A DNA stretch of 14,044 nucleotides, taken from the NCBI GenBank assembly GCA_003343885.1, contig QAKH01000111.1, positions 1 to 14,044 on the forward strand, written 5' to 3'. The notes beneath the pieces were generated by a model that saw only the letters and a list, made by a program, of their open reading frames with translations, had not been told where the DNA came from and did not search any database. The DNA comes from Clostridiales bacterium (lineage in GTDB: Bacteria > Bacillota > Clostridia > Oscillospirales > CAG-382). Numbering within the stretch: the first letter of the stretch is position 1; every line of letters starts with the position of its first letter. Made by a program: the position numbers and the translations under genes. Shown piece after piece: positions 8,032 to 14,044 of this stretch.

Positions 8032-8962
8032 ACGAGTCGTCAAACTGCCCCATTAACTTTTTGTTAAATTCGACCGCAGTATTATACCCCATCTTCTTTT
8101 GACGGTTATTCATTGCTGCAATTTCTATTATAACCGCAAGGTTTCTGCCGGGCTTTACGGGAACTGTAACCGACGGCACGTCAATACCCATTATATTTGT
8201 ATATTCGGTATCAAGTCCGACACGTTCATAAAACTTTCCCTGCTGCCAAGGCTCCAAGTTTATTATAAGGTCGATTTTTTCGGTAAGCTTTACTGCTCCC
8301 ATACCGAAAATTCTGCGGACGTCAACTATTCCTATGCCTCTGAGCTCAACGTAATGGCGTATCAGCTCCGGAGCGGCGCCGACAAGAGTTTTTGCCGACA
8401 CTTTTTTTATCTCAACCGCGTCATCGGCAATAAGACGGTGACCTCTTTTTACAAGCTCAATCGCTGTTTCGCTTTTTCCGATACCGCTGTCGCCAAGCAT
8501 CAGTATACCTTCACCGTAGCACTCCACAAAAACGCCGTGGCGAGTCATTCGCTCTGCAAGGCTTACGCACAGCGAGGCAATAAGGCTGCCCATGAAATTG
8601 GAAGTTGTATCAGTTGTACGCAAAACCGGGGTATTATACTTCTTCGCCGTTTCATAAAACTCATCGAAAACCTCAAGTCCCGATGTTATCACAAGGCATA
8701 CAATATGCTTACTCAAAAGTCCTTCGATCGCTTCAAGTCTTTTTTGTGGTGAGAGATTCAAAAGATAGTGATACTCTACTTTTCCGACTATCTGTATACG
8801 AAGCGGATCAAAATGATCAAAGAAACCGGTCAACTGAAGTCCGGGACGGTTTACTTCCTTTTTTTCTATAACGATACTGTCGATATTATCAGGCGTAAAT
8901 ATCTTCTCAAGTGCGAATTCGTCGATTATAGAATTTAAAGAAACGGTATAAGTTTCTGACAT
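8024..8962 (-). CDS. hprK: HPr kinase/phosphorylase
   Basis: Bifunctional enzyme that phosphorylates and dephosphorylates HPr (and Crh) on a serine, the central switch of carbon catabolite control in Gram-positive bacteria. It has 312 aa from the chosen start, the usual length. An N-terminal domain (1-125) precedes the kinase core: RHGV with H143, Walker A GDSGIGKS (157-164), the ADD acidic pair (D181/D182) and ELRGIGIVDVRRIFG (207-221). LEPWQQGKFYERVG (236-249) and PVKPGRNLAVIIEIAAMN (268-285) form the C-terminal signature. I chose ATG 8962 because AAAGGGAG lies 7 nt upstream. An in-frame ATG at 8986 would add eight residues without a good ribosome binding site. A consensus promoter lies ~50 nt upstream. 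It is followed by the ROK kinase, a sensible partner in sugar use. Confidence 0.96.
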   Translation of the reverse strand: MSETYTVSLNSIIDEFALEKIFTPDNIDSIVIEKKEVNRPGLQLTGFFDHFDPLRIQIVGKVEYHYLLNLSPQKRLEAIEGLLSKHIVCLVITSGLEVFDEFYETAKKYNTPVLRTTDTTSNFMGSLIASLCVSLAERMTRHGVFVECYGEGILMLGDSGIGKSETAIELVKRGHRLIADDAVEIKKVSAKTLVGAAPELIRHYVELRGIGIVDVRRIFGMGAVKLTEKIDLIINLEPWQQGKFYERVGLDTEYTNIMGIDVPSVTVPVKPGRNLAVIIEIAAMNNRQKKMGYNTAVEFNKKLMGQFDDSLR

Positions 8963-9012
8963 CTGCACGCTCCCTTTCCAACACATTTCATGCGTTCTGT
9001 TTTATCGGGATT

Positions 9013-9042
9013 ATTATACACTTTTAAAGGCGCCATTGTCAA
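9013..9042 (-). promoter_or_regulatory. Consensus sigma-A promoter of hprK
   Basis: On the minus strand a perfect TTGACA (9042-9037), an 18-nt spacer ending in GTG, and a perfect TATAAT (9018-9013). Transcription would start near 9006, giving a leader of about 45 nt before ATG 8962. This is the best promoter in the window. Confidence 0.85.
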
Positions 9043-9065
9043 GAAGCAACTTTCAAAACGTATGG

Positions 9066-11246
9066 CTATTTTAGTGAGAACTGCTCTCGAAACATGTCAA
9101 AAAAGCTGCGCTCCTGTGTTACCTGATCTTCTGTTATTTCATATGTATTGCTGGAGCCAAGCTCAACAAAGTCTGTTGTGACCTGAGTGACAACCACTGT
9201 ATCTCCCTTATCCAGATCTACATTTCCCACTGAAACACAGCTGTCATTGATATAATCGGTGTCCTTTTTATTTCCGTTTATATACACCCTGCTGTATTCA
9301 TTAAAATTACTTCCGTACACAAACAAACTGTTTCCGACTATTTCCACGTTATCTATAATAATATCGCTATAGCCGAATTTCATGTTCTTTGGCTCATACA
9401 GTGCCTGTCCTTCGGATATTTTCTTTTCTCCGTACAGCAAGTCATACTGGAGCAGATGAAGCTCGGTAGAGTAATCGACATTATTATCAGAATACCGCTG
9501 ATGCAGCTTATTCACGTATCCGCTCTCTATACCGAACATATCCATTACATACGAGGAGAGTTCAAAAGAATTCAAATCCTTTGTCTTTTTTTCGCCCATA
9601 TAGAAGTTAGACCAAATAACATACTGTGTTTGGTATAAAGTTCCGTCCGTTATATTCCAGTTCTCGAGTGTAAACGACGGGAGGTGATCTCCAAACATTA
9701 CAAGTACCGTCGGTTCTTCGCTGTTCGATATTGTACTGATAAGTGAACCGATAAAAGTGTCAACTTCGTGAACCTGGTTTATCCAGTAATCGACGCCCGG
9801 CTTTTCGGTATCGTCCTCATTGCCGGTTACGGTTATTTGAGGCGGATTATTGGTACCGTACAAAAGCTCATACTCTTCCATGGTTGTCGGATACTTACCA
9901 TGTGCCTGGACTGATATGGCGTATACAAAATCAACCTGATCGGGAGTAGATGCCATAACTCCTGTTATTTCATCTACAAGCATAGCATCTCTCGCCCAGC
10001 CGAGTTTATTGATACGAATATTTTTCATGTGTTCAAGAGGCGTATACGTATCAAATCCGAGGTTTGGAAAAACAATATGTCTGTCGTAAAAAGACCCCGT
10101 ATGATTATGCATAGCGTTAGTTGTATATCCGTACTCTGCAACGTCATACGCAATTGATTCGCAAGTATTATTCTGCAAAATGGACAAATAAGGGTATTCC
10201 GCAATACCGAAGAAATCTATATCCATTCCTGTCAGAACTTCAAACTCTGTGTTAGCCGTTCCTGCTCCTATCGATGGTACAGTTAGCTTTCCGGACGAGT
10301 AGTTTTCTACCAGGCTTCTGAATACAGGTACAGGATCCGAACTAAATTCCAGGCCTTCAATATTCATAGGATCATAAAAGGATTCAAGCTGGAGAAAAAT
10401 AATGTTTGGTTTTTCTTTTGTTGCGGGAACGGTTTCGGAATTCTCCTGTGCGTTGCTGTCATCCGGATTGTCCTGACCTTCCTCAAGCTGGACTTTAAGC
10501 GTATGTACCGACTCGTCTGTATAGTTTTCCGGTTCATCTATCCCCCTATCCACAACAGAACATATAAACGAGAATGCAAACCCATATTCCTTGTATGCGC
10601 TCGGAAGATCGGAAAAATGAGAACCTATTACGCTTACACAGTAAAGAAGTGTTGTAATTGTAGTAACCGACAATATAACTGCAAAAGTCGGGACAGAAAA
10701 ACGCATATTTCGCTCTGATTTTTTCCCTTTTACAAAAGCTAAGATCAGAAGAGTAATTGCGAAAATTATAAGTAATGCTACGAGAATTTGCTCAAGCAGG
10801 TTGAGATATATTTTTATTATTCCAAACGCTGATTTAATAATTCTGAAGTCGCTGGCGTTTAAAGGAGTGTTTCTGGATTGAAGAACAACAAAGTTTGTAA
10901 TAGCAAGAGTCAGCCAAAATACGCAGCCTACTATCAGGTAAAAAAATCTTCGCTTTAACAGAAGCATTATGCTGAATACGCAAAATATAATAAGGGCATT
11001 ATATATAAATGCAATCGGTCTGGTGAAAATTGAAGCAAGCCCTGTCAACAAATTCTTATTCAAACTTGCCTCAAGAAACCAATTCAGTATTACAGACAAC
11101 ACACCTAAAAAGATCAACAGCCTTTTTTCACCCGACAAAATTGAGTACAAGCTATCCAAAATGTCATGAAAAAAGCCGGTTGCCCCTGTAATTACCTTTT
11201 TAAAAAAACCATTTGATCCTTTTTTATCAACAATTTTTTCCGCCAT
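9066..11246 (-). CDS. LTA synthase-family sulfatase-fold membrane enzyme with C-terminal TIG-like domain
   Basis: Polytopic membrane protein of 726 aa. Five hydrophobic segments (about 43-59, 79-97, 101-123, 147-172 and 185-207) precede a polar linker rich in Asp, Asn and Glu (about 238-280). A large extracellular sulfatase-type domain then follows (about 281-600). Catalytic features match LtaS: E288 in LQLESFYD, nucleophile T330 in GAGTANTEFEVLTG, H449 in VQAHGKY, and D520/H521 in FGDHLP. Family members transfer glycerol-phosphate from phosphatidylglycerol to lipoteichoic acid or related polymers. Residues ~627-704 (VEIVGNSLFVYGSNF, then VYINGNKKD) look like an IPT/TIG immunoglobulin-like module, which is unusual for LtaS. 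I prefer ATG 11246, with GGGTGG 5 nt upstream, over GTG 11255, which has no good ribosome binding site. Polyglycerol-phosphate synthase or another phosphotransferase remains open. Confidence 0.88.
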   Translation of the reverse strand: MAEKIVDKKGSNGFFKKVITGATGFFHDILDSLYSILSGEKRLLIFLGVLSVILNWFLEASLNKNLLTGLASIFTRPIAFIYNALIIFCVFSIMLLLKRRFFYLIVGCVFWLTLAITNFVVLQSRNTPLNASDFRIIKSAFGIIKIYLNLLEQILVALLIIFAITLLILAFVKGKKSERNMRFSVPTFAVILSVTTITTLLYCVSVIGSHFSDLPSAYKEYGFAFSFICSVVDRGIDEPENYTDESVHTLKVQLEEGQDNPDDSNAQENSETVPATKEKPNIIFLQLESFYDPMNIEGLEFSSDPVPVFRSLVENYSSGKLTVPSIGAGTANTEFEVLTGMDIDFFGIAEYPYLSILQNNTCESIAYDVAEYGYTTNAMHNHTGSFYDRHIVFPNLGFDTYTPLEHMKNIRINKLGWARDAMLVDEITGVMASTPDQVDFVYAISVQAHGKYPTTMEEYELLYGTNNPPQITVTGNEDDTEKPGVDYWINQVHEVDTFIGSLISTISNSEEPTVLVMFGDHLPSFTLENWNITDGTLYQTQYVIWSNFYMGEKKTKDLNSFELSSYVMDMFGIESGYVNKLHQRYSDNNVDYSTELHLLQYDLLYGEKKISEGQALYEPKNMKFGYSDIIIDNVEIVGNSLFVYGSNFNEYSRVYINGNKKDTDYINDSCVSVGNVDLDKGDTVVVTQVTTDFVELGSSNTYEITEDQVTQERSFFDMFREQFSLK

Positions 11247-11284
11247 TGTAACCACCCAATTAATTATGCTTTCAAAACAAGCTG

Positions 11285-11318
11285 AAAAAAATCAAAAGCA
11301 CAAGGTCGCCCTTGTGCT
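11285..11318 (-). terminator. Intrinsic terminator of secG
   Basis: Perfect 9-bp stem AGCACAAGG/CCTTGTGCT (arms 11318-11310 and 11305-11297) with a 4-nt loop. On the minus strand it is followed by TTTTGATTTTTTT. It lies between the secG stop and the LTA-synthase-like gene, so the latter needs its own promoter or read-through; no convincing promoter is visible in the remaining ~40 nt. Confidence 0.9.
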
Positions 11319-11349
11319 AAAATAGAGTTTACCTTTTCTTCAGTATTCC

Positions 11350-11973
11350 TTATTCCGGCTGTACTTCCGAATTGCTGTCATTGGCTGTGCTTTCAGTTGT
11401 TTCATCGCCAGCTGCCGCATCATTTTCAACAGCCGCGTCTCCGTCAACTTCTTCTCCCTGTGCGTCAGCTTCATTTGTATCAGCTGCGTCTGCTGAATCG
11501 GTGTTTTCTTCATTTACATCGCTGTTATCAGCAGTTTCGTTTGTGTCGGCTGTTTCATTTTCTGTGCCGGCATTATTTTCATCTGCCTGATTTGCGTCAG
11601 TTTCTGTTCCATCAGTCTCAGTTCCATCAGTTTCTGTTCCGTCTGTCACTGCTCCGCCGTTTTCGGTTCCGTCAGTGCTTCCGTCTTCAGTTTCAGTGTT
11701 GAGCTGATCTCCGTACTGCTGTTCAAGGAGAGTTTCGGTGCTCGGCTGGATTACATAAAGTACAAGAACGAGAAGTACGAACACAATAGTAACGACAGTT
11801 GTAAGTTTATTAAACAAAGCGTCAAGCGTTTTACCCTTCTGCTTGCCGAAAAACGTTTCAGCTCCGCCTGCGATTGAACCGGACAGCCTATGATTCTTAC
11901 TGCTCTGCATCAAAACGGATATAATCAAAAATATACCCATTATAATTAACAATACTCCGATAACTGTTTCCAT
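11350..11973 (-). CDS. secG: SecG with a long acidic C-terminal extension
   Basis: Small subunit of the SecYEG translocon, assisting SecA-driven protein export. Residues 1-78 are ordinary SecG: two membrane helices (about 3-22 and 58-76) joined by a loop holding the conserved AGGAETFFGKQKGKTLD (35-51). The usual family length is about 75-110 aa; here there are 207. Residues ~79-207 form a low-complexity tail of Asp, Glu, Thr, Asn, Ala and Gly with about 40 acidic residues. No Lys, Arg or His occurs after K56. TDGTE is repeated at about 110-124. With the accepted SecG topology (both ends outside) the tail would be extracytoplasmic. GGAGG lies 7 nt before ATG 11973. Frame and codon flow continue without interruption, so the tail is genuine coding sequence and not a frameshift product. 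Confidence 0.93.
   Translation of the reverse strand: METVIGVLLIIMGIFLIISVLMQSSKNHRLSGSIAGGAETFFGKQKGKTLDALFNKLTTVVTIVFVLLVLVLYVIQPSTETLLEQQYGDQLNTETEDGSTDGTENGGAVTDGTETDGTETDGTETDANQADENNAGTENETADTNETADNSDVNEENTDSADAADTNEADAQGEEVDGDAAVENDAAAGDETTESTANDSNSEVQPE
11597..11656. repeat. 15-bp tandem coding repeat in the secG tail
   Basis: Three similar units (11597-11611, 11612-11626, 11627-11641; plus-strand form TCAGTTTCTGTTCCA) and a degenerate fourth (11642-11656) encode successive TDGTE pentapeptides on the minus strand. The unit is a multiple of three, so copy-number change would keep the frame. Slippage-driven length variation is plausible. Confidence 0.85.
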
Positions 11974-12007
11974 TTAAATTCCTCCGATGAGTTTTTAATT
12001 TTACAAA

Positions 12008-12023
12008 CTACGTAACGACGTAA
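12008..12023. promoter_or_regulatory. Tandem TTACGT 8-mers at the secG transcription start
   Basis: Immediately downstream of the secG -10 box the minus strand reads TTACGTCG (12023-12016) then TTACGTAG (12015-12008). The pair also makes a TACGT/ACGTA inverted repeat. The position around +1 would suit a repressor, but the motif matches no regulator I can name. Confidence 0.3.
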
Positions 12024-12051
12024 TTATACCATACATTTTTTTAAAATACAA
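12023..12051 (-). promoter_or_regulatory. Likely promoter of secG
   Basis: Minus strand TTGTAT (12051-12046), a 17-nt spacer and a perfect TATAAT (12028-12023). TG one base upstream of the -10 box makes an extended -10. The leader before ATG 11973 is about 45 nt. Confidence 0.7.
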
Positions 12052-12097
12052 TACTTTTTGTAAAAAAAGACATATATTTTTGTTTTCTGCATTTCTG

Positions 12098-12126
12098 TAG
12101 ACTTTTTTATTACATTATGTTATAAT
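12098..12126 (+). promoter_or_regulatory. Likely promoter of the SEDS gene
   Basis: TAGACT (12098-12103), a 17-nt spacer and a perfect TATAAT (12121-12126), with TG at 12118-12119 giving an extended -10. Initiation near 12133 leaves about 46 nt before ATG 12179. It is arranged divergently from the secG promoter. Confidence 0.7.
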
Positions 12127-12178
12127 TAGTTAACACAGGGTGCGTACTTTTTTGTTTCAAAGCAAAGGATGTATACAA

Positions 12179-13603
12179 ATGCAAAATTCAAAACAATCTA
12201 AATTCAAAACCGTAAAAAAAATTGTAATAAACCCAAACAATACGGACAATTCACAAACGTATTACGGAATAAATCTGATTACCTCTTCAAAAATAAACAC
12301 TGCGAATGCAAAACGTTTGCTTTCTCCGATTGAAGCTGAATACAGGCGTTCAAAGCTTCTTGTAGGCACTCATTCCGGAGCGTCTTCGATAAGAAAAATG
12401 AGGCGTCCGACACGTTCTCTTACGCTAAAAGCTGCTCCTGCTATTCCTACCGCTCCCAAAAATCCGGTTGAGATAAAGAAAAATTTATTTATAAATTCCG
12501 CAAAAAATCACTTTGCACTTCTCGACAAAACGGTGCTTTTCACAGCTGTTTTGCTCTCTTTTATCGGTGTAGCCGCCGTATACAGCGCATCTTTATCATA
12601 TAACTCTGCCAGATACGTCGTAATTCAGCTTGGCGTAGCAATTTTCGGAATTATTGTAATGCTTACGATGTCACTTATTGATTACCGTCAGTTTTTGAAA
12701 AAATACAGAACGGTAATACTTATAAACGCAGCGCTTTTGCTTTTCACTTTCATTTTCGGAGAGGGCGTAACCGATCAGACCAACGCAAACTGGATAAATC
12801 TCGGATTTATTAAGATTCAACCGTCTGAATTTGCGAAAATCCTGTTTATTTATGCTTTTGCGGCGCATTTATATTTTGTACGTGACAGAATAAATAAAAT
12901 ATTTACCGCTTTGACTCTTTTTCTTCATGCGATGCTGATTATTCTTCTGACACTGCTTCAAAAGGACTTGGGCACGTTAACAGTTTTTCTGTTTATTTTT
13001 GTAGTCATGTCGTTCGCTGCAAATCTGAACATCTGGTATTTTATCTCCGGAGCTGCGGCGGCCGTTATTGCCTCACCGTTCATTTGGACAAAATTAAATT
13101 ATTTCCAACAGCAAAGAATACTTGCTCCGTATGATCCGTCCGTCGATCCTACCGCTACCGGCATAAGGCATCAGGCAGTCAGGAGTATGACGGCGATCAG
13201 CCTTGGAGGAGTAAGCGGAAGCGGCTACACTAACGGTCAGGTCACTCAAGGAGATTTCTTTGCAAAGCATACTGATATGATATATTCGACGATTTGTGAG
13301 GAGTTTGGATTTATAGGCGGAATTTTTATTCTGATTCTTTACGCCTTTCTTATATACAGCATAATAAAGGTTGCGCTGTCGTGCGACAACCCGTTCGGTT
13401 GTTATATCTGCACAGGTATTGCGGCAATGTTTATAATACAAATCATTGAAAATATCGGCATGTGTTTGGGAATCATGCCGGTAATCGGAATAACGCTCCC
13501 CTTCCTCAGTTACGGCGGCTCATCGGCTTTGAGTACGTCGATAGCAATTGGAATGGTTCTGTCTGTCGGAACACACAAAGAGAGAAACTTTTTTAAATCC
13601 TGA
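12179..13603 (+). CDS. rodA: SEDS-family peptidoglycan polymerase (RodA/FtsW/SpoVE) with long N-terminal extension
   Basis: Polytopic SEDS glycosyltransferase that polymerises lipid II for elongation, division or spore cortex; 474 aa from the chosen start. Residues ~1-112 form a basic, polar, probably cytoplasmic extension absent from typical members. About ten membrane helices follow from residue ~115. Family landmarks are IDYRQFLKKY (167-176), WINLGFIKIQPSEFAKI (205-221), QKDLGT with D263, KHTDM with the presumed catalytic D366, and PFLSYGGSS (441-449). The MPVIGI sequence before that motif leans towards RodA over FtsW, but the subfamily is not certain. I chose ATG 12179 because AAAGGA lies 9 nt upstream. 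An in-frame GTG at 12140 has no usable ribosome binding site and lies almost at the predicted transcription start. No clear intrinsic terminator follows. Confidence 0.92.
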   Translation: MQNSKQSKFKTVKKIVINPNNTDNSQTYYGINLITSSKINTANAKRLLSPIEAEYRRSKLLVGTHSGASSIRKMRRPTRSLTLKAAPAIPTAPKNPVEIKKNLFINSAKNHFALLDKTVLFTAVLLSFIGVAAVYSASLSYNSARYVVIQLGVAIFGIIVMLTMSLIDYRQFLKKYRTVILINAALLLFTFIFGEGVTDQTNANWINLGFIKIQPSEFAKILFIYAFAAHLYFVRDRINKIFTALTLFLHAMLIILLTLLQKDLGTLTVFLFIFVVMSFAANLNIWYFISGAAAAVIASPFIWTKLNYFQQQRILAPYDPSVDPTATGIRHQAVRSMTAISLGGVSGSGYTNGQVTQGDFFAKHTDMIYSTICEEFGFIGGIFILILYAFLIYSIIKVALSCDNPFGCYICTGIAAMFIIQIIENIGMCLGIMPVIGITLPFLSYGGSSALSTSIAIGMVLSVGTHKERNFFKS

Positions 13604-13766
13604 GTACGCCGCCTAAACGCTTTTAATAACACAAAAAACAATATAACCCTTTTTTACTAAAAATCACCATACCAAATTAGTTGTGTATCTGTATAAAACA
13701 TCCAAAATCACAAACAATATGATTACAGCGTTCAAGCTAACAAGTAACTATAAAGGAGTTTTATAT
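13604..13766. other. AT-rich intergenic region, no clear gene
   Basis: Between the SEDS stop codon and the spoVT start I see no reading frame, no strong terminator hairpin and no convincing promoter. A spoVT promoter, possibly for a sporulation sigma factor, should lie here. Boxes such as TGTATA near 13690 are too weak to call. Confidence 0.6.
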
Positions 13767-13841
13767 ATGAAAGCAACCGGTATTGTAAGAAGAATAGACT
13801 ATTATGTTATAATAGGACAAAAGGTAAAACCCCTTGTATAA
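13767..13841 (+). pseudogene. spoVT: Interrupted 5' end of spoVT (AbrB-type regulator)
   Basis: An ATG at 13767 is preceded by AAAGGAG with 8-nt spacing, a first-rate start. The first 11 codons read MKATGIVRRID, the same as the start of SpoVT as I recall it, and close to AbrB (family continuation D-L-G-R-V-V-I-P-K). After GAC (13797-13799) the frame turns into 13 unrelated residues (YYVIIGQKVKPLV) and stops at 13839. The rest of the DNA-binding swapped-hairpin domain and the C-terminal GAF-like domain are not found in the remaining 200 bases. Intact SpoVT is about 178 aa and tunes forespore gene expression. The simplest reading is a gene split by inserted DNA at about 13800. An assembly or rearrangement junction, or loss of the 3' end, would look the same. 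Confidence 0.75.
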
Positions 13842-13865
13842 CGCGGTGTTTCGCTGATTTTGTCC
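13815..13865. repeat. 8-bp inverted repeat near the spoVT breakpoint
   Basis: GGACAAAA (13815-13822) and TTTTGTCC (13858-13865) are exact inverted copies separated by 35 nt. They lie 15 bp inside the presumed junction. They could form a subterminal hairpin or be a recombinase/transposase binding pair. Confidence 0.6.
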
Positions 13866-13905
13866 ACAATCACAGACCAAATTTATATAAGGTTTTAGCC
13901 TTTAG

Positions 13906-13915
13906 TACATATGTA
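13906..13915. repeat. 10-bp palindrome TACATATGTA
   Basis: Perfect palindrome in the unidentified terminal region, directly followed by GGGAGG. Short palindromes of this AT-rich type also occur by chance. Confidence 0.5.
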
Positions 13916-13962
13916 GGGAGGCTGAAAAAATCTTGGCTCTACAGCCACTCGAAAACAAACGA

Positions 13963-13973
13963 ACTTGTCAAGT
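13963..13973. repeat. 11-bp palindrome ACTTGTCAAGT
   Basis: Perfect palindrome around a central base. It overlaps TGTCAAGTAAGTAGACA, which begins with TGTC and ends with GACA. A TGT...ACA arrangement is seen at the ends of several insertion sequence families, but it is too short to assign one. Confidence 0.5.
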
Positions 13974-14005
13974 AAGTAGACACAAAAAAGTACAATTTTT
14001 TTAGG

Positions 14006-14031
14006 GGGAGCAGGCTATTTTGTCTGCTCCC
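14006..14031. repeat. GC-rich 8-bp hairpin near the window edge
   Basis: GGGAGCAG (14006-14013) pairs exactly with CTGCTCCC (14024-14031) over a 10-nt loop. Seven T residues precede it on the plus strand and none follow on either strand, so it does not work as an intrinsic terminator. It may be a structural element of the inserted DNA. Confidence 0.6.
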
Positions 14032-14044
14032 AATATAAAGCTTC

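Larger units (their letters stand above)
13800..14044. mobile_element. Unidentified DNA inserted in or joined to spoVT, possibly an element end
   Basis: The sequence starts abruptly within the spoVT frame and runs past the window edge. It contains no reading frame of credible length on either strand but several short inverted repeats: CTATTAT/ATAATAG at the very junction (13799-13815), GGACAAAA/TTTTGTCC (13815-13865), palindromes at 13906-13915 and 13963-13973, and an 8-bp hairpin at 14006-14031. Non-coding, structured sequence next to a broken gene is typical of the terminal region of an insertion sequence or larger element. No transposase or recombinase is seen, and I do not recognise the family, so the type is a hypothesis. 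Confidence 0.4.

Noticed and set aside
8099..8752. 217-codon frame antisense to hprK
   Set aside because: Shadow of the conserved HPr kinase core; Cys/Tyr/His-rich composition typical of a reverse-complement artefact.
8963..8986. Earlier ATG for hprK at 8986
   Set aside because: It would add eight residues (MCWKGSVQ) that lie over the AAAGGGAG ribosome binding site used by ATG 8962. The shorter protein matches the family length.
11247..11255. GTG start at 11255 for the LTA-synthase-like gene
   Set aside because: No suitable ribosome binding site; ATG 11246 has GGGTGG at good spacing.
12047..12062. TACAA/TTGTA hairpin over the secG -35 region
   Set aside because: A 5-bp AT-rich stem in very AT-rich DNA is expected by chance.
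12140..12178. GTG start at 12140 for the SEDS gene
   Set aside because: It lies only ~7 nt from the predicted transcription start and has no properly spaced ribosome binding site; ATG 12179 has AAAGGA upstream.
13933..14004. 23-codon frame starting TTG after GGGAGG
   Set aside because: Too short, a TTG start with 11-nt spacing and no recognisable product; within unidentified, probably non-coding DNA.
14006..14031. Hairpin as an intrinsic terminator
   Set aside because: No T tract follows the stem on either strand.

Overview
The window comes from a low-GC Gram-positive chromosome of the Clostridia type, plausibly a spore former. The basis is the combination of HPr kinase/phosphorylase, an LTA-synthase-family enzyme, SecG, a class I preQ1 riboswitch and the 5' end of an AbrB/SpoVT-type regulator. 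The genus cannot be named from the sequence alone. Most of the window is ordinary housekeeping DNA. The accessory-looking parts are the large GH99-like gene on the left and the last ~250 bases on the right.

Layout: (1) 85-1089 (+) encodes an SPFH/stomatin-like membrane protein, closed by a strong terminator. (2) 1291-4278 (-) encodes a 995-residue multidomain GH99/WbsX-like protein with no signal peptide and its own promoter. (3) 4464-6794 (-) is a two-gene unit, queT-ftsH. Its leader carries a preQ1-I riboswitch that can hide the queT ribosome binding site, and the unit ends in a perfect-stem terminator. (4) 7021-8962 (-) is hprK followed by a ROK glucokinase, driven by a near-ideal TTGACA/TATAAT promoter. 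(5) 9066-11246 (-) encodes an LTA-synthase-like sulfatase-fold enzyme with an extra C-terminal TIG-like domain. (6) 11350-11973 (-) is secG with a very long acidic tail and its own promoter and terminator. (7) 12179-13603 (+) is a SEDS-family (RodA/FtsW) gene, divergent from secG, with a long basic N-terminal extension. (8) From 13604 there is no intact gene. A well-formed spoVT start (ribosome binding site plus 11 matching codons) breaks off at about 13800 into unrelated sequence rich in inverted repeats, which runs to the window edge.

How the genes work together: hprK and the ROK kinase link carbon catabolite control to glucose phosphorylation. The SEDS protein, LTA-synthase-like enzyme, SecG, FtsH and SPFH protein all act in or at the membrane, in wall building, export and quality control. 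QueT imports a queuosine precursor and is feedback-controlled by preQ1. The most interesting leads are the interrupted spoVT gene and the unidentified DNA behind it, the acidic SecG tail, the preQ1 leader in front of ftsH, and a perfect 15-bp inverted repeat just upstream of the queT promoter.
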